Position numbers and translations under genes: made by a program
The notes under the pieces: generated by a model
Told to the model about the DNA's origin: nothing
Database searches by the model: none
What the model saw: the letters and a program-made list of their open reading frames with translations, nothing else
From: Arcuatula senhousia
Lineage: Eukaryota > Mollusca > Bivalvia > Mytilida > Mytilidae
DNA: 64,000 nucleotides
Direction: 5' to 3'
Assembly: GCA_963971305.1 (NCBI GenBank)
Contig: OZ020306.1
Coordinates: 53,480,686-53,544,685 of the forward strand
Part shown: one piece after another, positions 1 through 9,435 of the stretch
How positions within the stretch are numbered: the stretch's first letter is position 1
How the letters are laid out: each line of letters begins with the position of its first letter

Positions 1-839
1 GTCGAAGTTGTCAGATGACCCCTTATAGGGGTAACGGCCCCTTAAAGGTGAAAAATAGTGATTTTTCATGTTTTTGTCCTACAGAATGTAAACTATTGCA
101 GATAAAGATTAGCTGTTGCTTGCTTAAATGTTCAGCTCATTTAGCTCTACAAAATTCTCCATAAGGGTCGAAGTTGTCAGATGACCCCTTATAGGGGTTA
201 CGGCCCCTGAAAATTAGCGTTTTTTCATGTTTTTGGCCTACAGAATGAAAACTATTGCACATAGAGATTAGATGTTGCTTGCTTAAATGTTCAGCTCATT
301 TAGCTCTACGAAAGTCTCCATAGGGTTGAAGTTGTCAGATAACTCCTTATAGGGGTTTCGACCTCTAAAAAATAGCGATTTTTCATGTTTTTGGCCTACA
401 GAATGAAAACTATTGCAGATTGAGATTAGCTGTTGCTTGCTTAAATGTTCAGCTCATTTAGCTCTACAAAATTCTCCATAGGGTCGAAGTTGTCAGATGA
501 CCCCTTATAGTGGTTACAGCCCCTGAAAAATAGCGATTTTTCATGTTTTTGGCCTACAGAATGAAAACTATTGCAGATTGAGATTAGCTGTTGCTTGCTT
601 AAATGTTCAGCTCATTTAGCTCTACAAAATTCTCCATAGGGTTGAAGTTGTCAGATGACTCCTTATAGGGGTTTTGGCCCCTTATAGGTGAAAAATGGTG
701 TTTTTGGCCTATACGATGAAAACTATTGCAGGTAGAGAAAAGCTGTTGCTTGCTTAAATGTTCAGCTCATTTAGCTCTACAAAAGTATAGGGTCAACATC
801 AAGACCAGGTGAGCGATTCAGGCTCCTGGGAGCCTCTTG
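1..839 (+). repeat. B-family element, 3' part (core repeats and terminus)
   Basis: Consists of tandem core units of about 160 bp, each holding the palindrome CCCCTTATAGGGG, a 'TTGCTTGCTTAAATGTTCAG' block and 'CTCTACAAAA'. It ends with CAGGTGAGC, the hairpin AGGCTCCTGGGAGCCT and CTTG followed by TT. The 5' end lies outside the window. Nearly identical to 2426-3264. Confidence 0.85.
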
Positions 840-1165
840 TTTTATTTGTTTCCACAATAACTTTTGTTTTGGTTGACCAAATGCTATGAAACTTTACAGT
901 AATGTTACTTACCAGAAAAGAAAGGGCATGGCTGATTTTGGGTGTCACCGCTTTTTTTGTTTAGAAATTAGGGGGCCAAAAGGGGCCAAAAAGCGACTTT
1001 GTTATTTGTTTCCTCAATAACTTTTGTTCTGGTTGACCAAATGCTATGAAACTTTACAGTAATGTTACTTACCATAAAAGGAGGGTGGGGCTGATTTTTG
1101 GTGTCACCTATTTTTTTGGTTTAGAAATAAAGGGCTCAAAAGGGGGCAAAAATGTGTATTTTTTT
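840..1165 (+). repeat. Repeat remnant (C type)
   Basis: Contains two imperfect direct copies of a block starting TTATTTGTTTCC and including GACCAAATGCTATGAAAC. Related text occurs inside the G-family elements near 48.8 and 49.5 kb, so this is probably an internal piece of such an element. No coding signal. Confidence 0.5.
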
Positions 1166-1578
1166 AGCTCAAAGGGTCAGGTGAGCTATTGTCATCGTTA
1201 AGCGTCCGTCGTCCGTCCGTCCGTCTGTCCGTCCGTCCGTTAACTTTTCTTCAAAGATCTTCTTCTCTGAAACCACTGAAGGGATTGCATTGATACTTGG
1301 TATACTTGATCTTTAGGATGTCCTCTACCAAGTTTGTGAATTATATACACGTCGACCAACCAACATGGCCACCGTTGCTAAAAATAGAACAGGGGGGTCA
1401 GACCATTGTTTTTGGCTTATAACTCAAAAAGTTTAAGAGATAGAGAAAATCCGAAGCAACTTACCTTGTTCAGCATCAAAAGCTCTACGAATCTCTCTAT
1501 TGAGTCGAAGTTGTGAAACGACTCCTTATAGGAGTTATTGCCCTTTAATCATCAAAATTGACCATTTTTGCAGTTTTT
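1166..1578 (+). repeat. A-family element, 5' part
   Basis: Starts after a T run with a diverged AGCTC/GAGCT hairpin, then a CCGT/CGTC microsatellite and the A-family core (CTCTGAAACCACTGAAGGGA, ACCAACCAACATGGCC). It stops in the middle of the core at GCAGTTTTT, where a B-family 5' end begins. Confidence 0.75.
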
Positions 1579-3264
1579 AGCTCACCTGGTCCATGTGAGC
1601 TATTACCATCACTTGGCGTCCGTCGTCGTCGTCTGTCGTCGTCGTCGTTGTCTGTCGTCGTCGTATGTCGTTGTCGTCTGTTAACAATTTTTCAAAAATC
1701 TTCTCCTCTGAAACTACTTAACAGAATTTAATGAAACTTGGTATGAATGATCCTTAGGGTGTCCTGCACCAAACTTGTGTTTTGATTTTTGATCCGTCAA
1801 AAAACATGGCCGCCGTTACTAAAAATAGACTAGGGGGGTCAGACTACTGTTTTTGGCTTATAAGTCAAAAAGTATAAGAGATAGAGGAAATCTGAGGCCA
1901 CGTTACTGATTCAGCGTCAAAAGCTCTACAAATGTCTCCATTTGGTCAAAGTTGTCAGATGACTCCTTATAGGGGTTACGGCCCCTTAAAGGTGAAAAAT
2001 AGCATTTTTTCATGTTTTTGGCCTACAGAATGAAAACTATTGCAGATAGAGATTAGCTGTTGCTTGCTTAAATGTTCAGCTCATTTAGCTCTACAAAATT
2101 CTCCATAGGGGCAAAGTTGTCAGATGACCCTTTATAGGGGTTACGGTCCATGAAAAATAGTGATTTTTAATGTTTTTGTCCTACAGAATGAAAACTATTG
2201 CAGATAGAGATTAGCTGTTGCTTGCTTAAATGTTCAGCTCATTAAGCTCTACAAAAATCTCCATAGGGTCGAAGTTGTCAGATGACCCCTTACAGGGGTT
2301 ACGGCCCCTGAAAAATAGCGATTTTTCATGTTTTTGTCCTACAGAATGAAAACTATTGCAGATAAAGATTAGCTGTTGCTTGCTTAAATGTTCAGCTCAT
2401 TTAGCTCTACAAAATTCTCCGTAGGGTCGAAGTTGTCAGATGACCCCTTATAGGGGTAACGGCCCCTTAAAGGTGAAAAATAGTGATTTTTCATGTTTTT
2501 GTCCTACAGAATGTAAACTATTGCAGATAAAGATTAGCTGTTGCTTGCTTAAATGTTCAGCTCATTTAGCTCTACAAAATTCTCCATAAGGGTCGAAGTT
2601 GTCAGATGACCCCTTATAGGGGTTACGGCCCCTGAAAATTAGCGTTTTTTCATGTTTTTGGCCTACAGAATGAAAACTATTGCACATAGAGATTAGATGT
2701 TGCTTGCTTAAATGTTCAGCTCATTTAGCTCTACGAAAGTCTCCATAGGGTTGAAGTTGTCAGATGACCCCTTATAGTGGTTTCGACCCCTAAAAAATAG
2801 CGATTTTTCATGTTTTTGGCCTACAGAATGAAAACTATTGCAGATTGAGATTAGCTGTTGCTTGCTTAAATGTTCAGCTCATTTAGCTCTACAAAATTCT
2901 CCATAGGGTCGAAGTTGTCAGATGACCCCTTATAGTGGTTACAGCCCCTGAAAAATAGCGATTTTTCATGTTTTTGGCCTACAGAATGAAAACTATTGCA
3001 GATTGAGATTAGCTGTTGCTTGCTTAAATGTTCAGCTCATTTAGCTCTACAAAATTCTCCATAGGGTTGAAGTTGTCAGATGACTCCTTATAGGGGTTTT
3101 GGCCCCTTATAGGTGAAAAATGGTGTTTTTGGCCTATACGATGAAAACTATTGCAGGTAGAGAAAAGCTGTTGCTTGCTTAAATGTTCAGCTCATTTAGC
3201 TCTACAAAAGTATAGGGTCAACATCAAGACCAGGTGAGCGATTCAGGCTCCTGGGAGCCTCTTG
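1579..3264 (+). mobile_element. B-family Helentron-like non-autonomous element
   Basis: Complete 5' and 3' ends are visible. The 5' hairpin (AGCTCACCTGG with CCATGTGAGCT) is followed by a CGT-rich microsatellite, a unique lead-in, and ~160-bp core repeats. The element ends with CAGGTGAGC (complement of the 5' CTCACCTG), hairpin AGGCTCCTGGGAGCCT and CTTG before TT. Sub-terminal inverted repeats, tandem core, 3' hairpin and insertion at TT match the Helentron-associated (HINE / bivalve pearl) layout. It encodes nothing recognisable; the class assignment is inference. Confidence 0.75.
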
Positions 3265-3590
3265 TTTTATTTGTTTCCACAATAACTTTTGTTTTGGTTG
3301 ACCAAATGCTATGAAACTTTACAGTAATGTTACTTACCAGAAAAGAAAGGGCATGGCTGATTTTGGGTGTCACCGCTTTTTTTGTTTAGAAATTAGGGGG
3401 CCAAAAGGGGCCAAAAAGCGACTTTGTTATTTGTTTCCTCAATAACTTTTGTTCTGGTTGACCAAATGCTATGAAACTTTACAGTAATGTTACTTACCAT
3501 AAAAGGAGGGTGGGGCTGATTTTTGGTGTCACCTATTTTTTTGGTTTAGAAATAAAGGGCTCAAAAGGGGGCAAAAATGTGTATTTTTTT
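3265..3590 (+). repeat. Repeat remnant (C type), second copy
   Basis: Near-identical to 840-1165 at an offset of 2,425 bp, as part of a tandem segmental duplication. Confidence 0.6.
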
Positions 3591-4624
3591 AGCTCAAAGG
3601 GTCAGGTGAGCTATTGTCATCGTTAAGCGTCCGTCGTCCGTCCGTCCGTCTGTCCGTCCGTCCGTTAACTTTTCTTCAAAGATCTTCTTCTCTGAAACCA
3701 CTGAAGGGATTGCATTGATACTTGGTATACTTGATCTTTAGGATGTCCTCTACCAAGTTTGTGAATTATATACACGTCGACCAACCAACATGGCCACCGT
3801 TGCTAAAAATAGAACAGGGGGGTCAGACCATTGTTTTTGGCTTATAACTCAAAAAGTATAAGAGATAGAGAAAATCCGAAGCAACTTACCTTGTTCAGCA
3901 TCAAAAGCTCTACGAATCTCTCTATTGAGTCGAAGTTGTGAAACGACTCCTTATAGGAGTTATTGCCCTTTAATCATCAAAATTGACCATTTTTGCAGTT
4001 TTTGGACTATATCTTGAAAACCATTAGTGCTAGAGGAAAAGTTAGCATTGCAGAATTGTTTAGCTCATTGAAATCTACAAAAATGATTATCAGGGTCAAA
4101 ATTGTCAGATCAGCCGTTTAAGAGTTATTCCCCTTAAACTGTTTTTTCCATTTATTTAAACTGATTTTTCAAAAATCTTCTTCTCTGAAACCACTAAAGG
4201 GATTGCATTGATACTTGGTATACTTGATCTTTAGGATGTCCTCTACTGAGTTTATGAATTATATACACATCCACTGACCAACATGGCCGCTGTTACTAAA
4301 AATAGAACTGGGGGGGGGGAGGGCAGACCATTGTTTTGGGCTTATAACTCAAAAAGTATAAGAGATAGAGAAAATCCAAAGCAACCTTCCATGTTTAGCA
4401 TCAAAAGCTCTACAAATCTCTCCATTGAGTTGAAGTTGTGAAACGATGCATTATAGGAGTTATTGCCCTTTAATTGTCAAAATTGACCATTTTTGCAGTT
4501 TTTGGACAATATCTTGAAAACCGTTAGAGCTAGAGGAAAAGTTAGCATTGCAGAATTGTTAAGCTCATTGAAATCTTCAAAAATGATTTAAGCCATTTAA
4601 GAGTTATTCCCCTTTAACTGTTTT
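3591..4624 (+). repeat. A-family element, two core units
   Basis: Duplicate of 1166-1578 that here continues past the GCAGTTTTT junction into GGACTATATCTTGAAAACC and a second core unit. Interrupted at 4625 by an F-family insertion in the 'CTGTTTTT' T run. Confidence 0.75.
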
Positions 4625-5199
4625 TATGCCCCCGCAACGACATGTCGGGGGGCATTAAGTTTTACTTATGTCCGTCCGTACGTCCGTCCGTACGAAATTT
4701 CTGTCAAGCTTTTCTCAGGAACCGTAAATGAGAATGATTCTAAACTTGGTAGGATTGTTCAGTAGGACAAACTGTACGTCCTAAGCAATTTGCAGACCTG
4801 TTGGACATCTACTTCCTGTTTGGGACTTAGGCGAATGTGAAAATATGTGACCATGACTGTGAAAATATTCGTCAAGCTTTTCTCAGGAACTGTACATGAT
4901 AAGGATTTGAAACTTGGTAGGATGGTTCAGTATGACAAACTATACATCCTAAGCGATTTTCAGACCTCACAAACATCTACTTCCTGTTTGGACTTAGGCT
5001 GATGTGAAAGTGTGTGAACATGACTTTAAAAATTTTCGTCAAGCTTTTCTCAGGAACCGTACATGAGAATGATTTGAAACTTGGTAGGATGGTTCATTAT
5101 CACAAACTGTATGTCCTAAGCGACTTTCAGGTCTGTCAAACATCAACTTCCTGTTTGGGGCCAAGCGGGGGCATTTGTGTCCCATGGACACATTCCTTC
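4625..5199 (+). mobile_element. F-family Helentron-like element
   Basis: Begins ATGCCCCCGC, with a 5' hairpin (CGACATGTCG) and a CCGT/CGTA microsatellite. About 180-bp core repeats follow (CAAGCTTTTCTCAGGAACCG ... ACATCTACTTCCTGTTTGG). It ends GCGGGGGCAT, the complement of the start, then the hairpin TGTGTCCCATGGACACA. It sits in the A-family 'CTGTTTTT|TTTCATTAATTTTAAC' site, and the A sequence resumes after it. Confidence 0.7.
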
Positions 5200-6507
5200 T
5201 TTATTTTTTCATTAATTTTAACTGATTTTCAAAAATCTTCTTCTCTGAAATCACTGAAGGGATTGCTTTGAAACTTGGTACACTTGATTTTTAGGATGTC
5301 CTCTACCAAGTTTGTGAATTATATATACATCGACCAACCAACATGGCCGCTATTGCTAAAAATAGAACAGGGGGCAGACCATTGTTTTTGGCTTATAACT
5401 CGAAAAGTAGAAGAGATAGAGAAAATCTGGTCCGATTAAAAAATTTTTTTTTTACAAGTTCATCCTTGCGAAGTAGCGATTCTAAATTTAAGAATAATTT
5501 TTTATGGCTGTTATCATGGTAATCATAATTTTAAAAAAAAATCTGGTTCGATTTTTAATTTTTTCCCCAAACATTATTCTTTTCAAGATTAGAATACAAC
5601 ATTGAAAATTTATATTTTTACCCCCTGGGTCGAAAGTCCATCAGAGAAGCATGTGTCAAAAACCTTTGTCAGTCCACCATGGGCTGCATGTGTCCAGAGC
5701 AATTGACTATCCATATTGGGCCTAAAACGTACAGGGTTCAACATGTTGCGGCCGTATCATGCTGCGCTCTGCGAAGCTTTTTATTCCCCATATTATGTAA
5801 TTGGGGGCCAGAATCGAAATTTATTTATTTGTGGTCTGATTTTGATTTATATTGGGAAAAAAATAATTCCCTTTAAAATGTGAGTGGAATGTCCACCAAA
5901 AGCAGCATGTGTAAAAAACATTTGTCAGTCCACCATGGGCTGCATGTGTCCATAGCAATTGACTATCCATATTAGGCCTAAAATGTACATGGTTTGACAT
6001 GTTGCGGTTGTATCATGTTTCGCTCGGCGAAGCTATTTATTGTCTCATAGCTTGAAAAATATAAGAGATAGAGAAAATCTGAAGCAACAGCTCTTTATCT
6101 TGAAAACCATAAGGTTAGAGGAAACTTTGGTGTTGCAAAATTGTTCAGCTCATTGAGATCTACTAAAATGATTTCAGGGTCGCTTGTAACTGTTTTTTCT
6201 ATCGATCTTAACTGGTTTTAAAAAATTCTTCTCTGAAACCACTGAAAGGAATGCTTTCCCACTTAAATGCTTTGTACACTTGCTCTTTAGCATGTCCTCT
6301 ACCAAGTTTGTGAAATTTATGCATGCTAACTAATCAACCTGTCCGCTGTTACTAAAAATAGACAGGAGTCAGACCATAGGTTTTGGCTTATAGCATGAAA
6401 AGTAAATGTTTAGAGATAGAGAAATCTGAAGCAACCTTCCTTCTTCAGCATCAAACGCTCAATTAAACTCCTTTTGACTCCAAATTGTGGGAAACTCCTT
6501 ATAGGAT
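5200..6507 (+). repeat. A-family core with G-family 3' fragments
   Basis: A-family core continues to about 5430. From about 5430 to 6035 it is replaced by two diverged copies of the G-family 3' end (the 'CCACCATGGGCTGCATGTGTCC' region, then TTGCGGTCGTAT-like and GCTGCGCTC...GAAGC hairpin). A-family text resumes at about 6040 and is cut at 6507 by the hammerhead array. The short ORF at 5679-5876 is repeat-derived. Confidence 0.6.
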
Positions 6508-6602
6508 GAAATGAAAAACGAAAGAATATGGAATATGTGCCAGAAAGACACGATCCACATATTGACATAATTTTGATAAATGTACAAAAGCAAAATTTCA
6601 CT

Positions 6603-6644
6603 GAGTGTGAAGCGCTTTTCTGGATTAACCTTCATCAGACACGC
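6603..6644 (-). ncRNA. Hammerhead-ribozyme-like motif, copy 1
   Basis: Read on the minus strand: stem I GCGTGT, core CTGATGA, short stem II (GG/CC), core GAAA, stem III palindrome AAGCGCTT, cleavage C, then the stem I partner. In this copy the partner is ACACTC rather than ACACGC, so one stem I pair is lost. Confidence 0.55.
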
Positions 6645-7000
6645 TAGGAGTAAAAAACTTCGAAAACCAGTAAAATATTAGATTTGATGAAACAAAAACA
6701 GAAGCCAAAAATATTACAACAATGACCAAACAGATAAATTTATCAAATTTTAAAGAAATAGCCAAACGTTGTCAAATTTGGGAAATATGTAAAATCTGCC
6801 TTTCCAACATATATTCCAGTACTCAAAAATATATAAGAGCATACAACTGGAGCACGGGGAAGCTTTCTACGACCTCCACACGGCACTAAAGACAAACTCT
6901 GAAATAATATGAAAAACGAAAGAATATGGAATATGTGCCAGAAAGACACGATCCACATATTGACATAATTTTGATAAATGTACAAAAGCAAAATTTCACT

Positions 7001-7042
7001 GCGTGTGAAGCGCTTTTCTGGATTAACCTTCATCAGACACGC
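7001..7042 (-). ncRNA. Hammerhead-ribozyme-like motif, copy 2
   Basis: Minus strand, type I order: GCGTGT, CTGATGA, stem II, GAAA, AAGCGCTT, C, ACACGC. Stem I is six perfect pairs. Stem II is weak (A·A then GG/CC), a reservation about activity. Stem III is a loopless palindrome, so it would form best between two tandem units (dimeric hammerhead). Confidence 0.6.
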
Positions 7043-7398
7043 TAGGAGTAAAAAACTTCGAAAACCAGTAAAATATTAGATTTGATTAAACTAAAACAGA
7101 AGCCAAAAATATTACAACAATGACCAAACAGATAAATTTATCAAATTTTAAAGAAATAGCCAAACATTGTCAAATTTGGGAAATATGTAAAATCTGCCTT
7201 TCCAACATATATTCCAGTACTCGAAAATATATAAGAGCATACAACTGGAGCACGGGGAAGCTTTCTACGACCTCCACACGGCTCTAAAGCCAAACTCTGA
7301 AATAATATGAAAAACGAAAGAATATGGAATATGTGCCAGAAAGACACGATCCACATATTGACATAATTTTGATAAATGTACAAAAGCAAAATTTCACT

Positions 7399-7440
7399 GC
7401 GTGTGAAGCGCTTTTCTGGATTAACCTTCATCAGACACGC
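7399..7440 (-). ncRNA. Hammerhead-ribozyme-like motif, copy 3
   Basis: Same sequence as copy 2, exactly 398 bp away; all core and stem I positions are intact. Confidence 0.6.
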
Positions 7441-7653
7441 TAGGAGTAAAAAACTTCGAAAACTGGTAAAATATTAGATTTGATGAAACAAAAACAGAAG
7501 CCAAAAATATTACAACAATGACCAAACAGATAAATTTATCAAATTTAAAAGAAATAGCCAAACGTTGTCAAATTTGGGAAATATGTAAAATCTGCCTTTC
7601 CAACACATATTCCAGTACTCGAAAATATATAAGAGCATACAACTGAAGCACGA

Positions 7654-7918
7654 TTTATTTCCCTTGATCGTCAAAATAGACAATTTTCACAGATTTTGAA
7701 CTTAATCTTAAAAACTGTAAGTGCCAGAGGAAAAGTAAGCATTGCAAAATTGTTCAGCAGTCAAAATTGTCAGTTATCTTCAATCAATTTTAACGTGACT
7801 TACCAATTACATGAAGACCCCGTTTCACACTTGGTGTTACTAAAATGCGGAATGGAAACAGAAAACGAATCAGAAACAGAATAAGTGTTTTATTTGTCTA
7901 TAAGTGGTCAGAACTTAT
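7654..7918 (+). repeat. A-family core, resumed after the hammerhead array
   Basis: Continues the A-family text cut at 6507 (TTTCCCTTGATCGTCAAAAT ... AAAACTGTAAGTGCCAGAGG). The ORF at 7696-7884 is repeat-derived. Confidence 0.6.
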
Positions 7919-8362
7919 TATACCCCACAAAGTTGCAAAGGATGTAATGATTTTTACTGGTCTGTCTGTCGGTGGTCAAAGTTTCCATAACAGATTTCTC
8001 AGCAATTATTATTAATTGGCTTTTGATATTTGGTATGTAGCATCAGGTAGAGGTCTCATATTAAGATTGTGAAATACCTTTTCAGGTCTGTTGATCATCT
8101 ACTTCCTGTGGAATAAGCAGACTTCGACTTTATTCACAAAATTTTCAAGGGTGAAAATTTTCGTAACTGATTTCCATGCAACTTTTAATTGTAGGCTTTT
8201 GATGTTTAGTATGTAGCTTCGGGAAGGGGTCTGATAATGGTGGGATATGTTTTCAGAGCCAGCTGTTGATCATCTACTTCCTGACATTTGATTCCTCAAA
8301 ATAGTTAACTTCTGTCCAAAATGTTTGCGAGTGGGGTACGTGAGCTTGCTCACTAAGGTTCT
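7919..8362 (+). mobile_element. I-family Helentron-like element
   Basis: Starts TACCCCAC and ends GTGGGGTA, its complement, followed by hairpin GTGAGCTTGCTCAC. A short GTCT/GTCG tract follows the 5' end. Two imperfect core units contain TTTTGATATTTGGTATGTAGC and 'GATCATCTACTTCCTG'. Same layout as the A, B, D, E, F and G families, with its own sub-terminal repeat. Confidence 0.65.
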
Positions 8363-8746
8363 TTCATTACATGTGTTTTATATAAACTTTTTGGTTAAGA
8401 TGTATTAAAATAGACGGTTAAATGCACATTTCTCTTGTTCCAATACATGTGAATTTTATTCTAATCTTGATTTATAAATTATAATTTTTTTTCGTATTGT
8501 AAATTGCAGTGTAAATAAGGCATATATCGGTAATGTTTTTTCCAGACTTAAAAAATATATACTGATGGCCAAAAGAAAGGATACACATTGAAAAAATTCT
8601 GTTTAATCAATATTTTATTATTTGTCATAATTTCGTTGATTTGTCTTATTAAAACTTGTCCATACAAAAGTTTGGTAGAAAAAAATCAGAAAACTTAATG
8701 AAGAGGTAATCCACCATTTTGAATTTAAATAAAAAACCATGAAAAT
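8363..8746. other. AT-rich intergenic sequence
   Basis: No ORF, RNA gene or repeat recognised. Contains 'GGCCAAAAGAAAGGATACAC' near 8567, a string like the ends of some Tc1/mariner elements, but no matching inverted copy was found. Confidence 0.4.
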
Positions 8747-9335
8747 AAAAAAAGGGGTAGGGGCTCTAAGACCCTATTTTGGCCCCATAATTTCAGTGTA
8801 TTTTATTTGAATGAACTATGTTTAATTTGCATTCTTAAAATGATGCAAACAAAGTGTTTGGCAATTATGGCATTGTAAGCTGAGAGCTTTTCTCTACACA
8901 GGTCTTTTAAATATGACTATTTTATAGAATTTGTCCAAAATGGTGAAAAACGTCATATTTTACATTGGTTTTTGTTAAATTTGAATGCCTCCACAGGCCT
9001 CCACCAAAATGAAACTTAGCAAAAATATGCAAGATGACACAATATTGCAGTGTGTGAAATATCTTTTTGGTGGAGGCATGCGGAGGTATTTAATTTTTTG
9101 AAAAACTGCTCTTAAATTTGTGAATTTTGGCCGTTTTTCAGCTTTTCTTGAAATATGACGTCATTAAACAATCAATTAAGGCATCATGTCATGTTTATTT
9201 CAGCTTGTTACATTACAACCACACATAACATTAATTAATTACACTATAAACTTGATCTGTTCTCCAAATTTATTTTCATAACAAATTTGGGGCCAAATAA
9301 GCACCTTATAGCCCCTACCCCTTTGAATGGAAGAT
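8747..9335. mobile_element. Fold-back element
   Basis: Outer arms: AAAAGGGGTAGGGGCT near 8750 and AGCCCCTACCCCTTT near 9308, with 'TTGGCCCCA' / 'TGGGGCCAA' just inside. Inner arms: ATGCCTCCACAGGCCTCCAC (near 8984) against GTGGAGGCATGCGGAGGTAT (near 9070). The whole segment can fold as one imperfect hairpin. No transposase reading frame; probably a MITE or fold-back repeat. Confidence 0.6.
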
Positions 9336-9435
9336 TTATTGGTTTTTAATCGAAAGGTCCAATGAAAGTGTCGTTGTGTTTGGAACTGTCAGGAAAACAA
9401 GATTTTTTGAAAGATTAAGTGTCCACAAGGTTTTT

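Larger units (their letters stand above)
6508..7653 (-). repeat. 398-bp tandem repeat array with hammerhead ribozyme
   Basis: Almost three head-to-tail copies of a 398-bp unit; the ribozyme motifs lie at exact 398-bp spacing (6603, 7001, 7399). The array interrupts an A-family core: 'CTCCTTATAGGA' precedes it and 'TTTATTTCCCTTGATCG' follows. The last copy lacks about 55 nt present in the others. Two 96-residue ORFs on the minus strand (6743-7033, 7141-7431) are the same reading of successive units and have no recognised domain. The organisation resembles non-autonomous retrozymes, whose genomic copies are short tandem repeats each carrying a hammerhead. Confidence 0.75.

Noticed and set aside
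1201..1245. CRISPR-like regular repetition (CCGT/CGTC tracts and short core repeats)
   Set aside because: The tracts are microsatellites inside transposable elements; no repeat-spacer structure, and the genome is eukaryotic.
6743..7431. Two nearly identical 96-residue minus-strand ORFs
   Set aside because: They are the same reading of successive 398-bp hammerhead units, with no domain; the open frame crosses the ribozyme itself.
8560..8600. Tc1/mariner terminal repeat (GGCCAAAAGAAAGGATACAC)
   Set aside because: No inverted partner and no TA-flanked boundary could be found.
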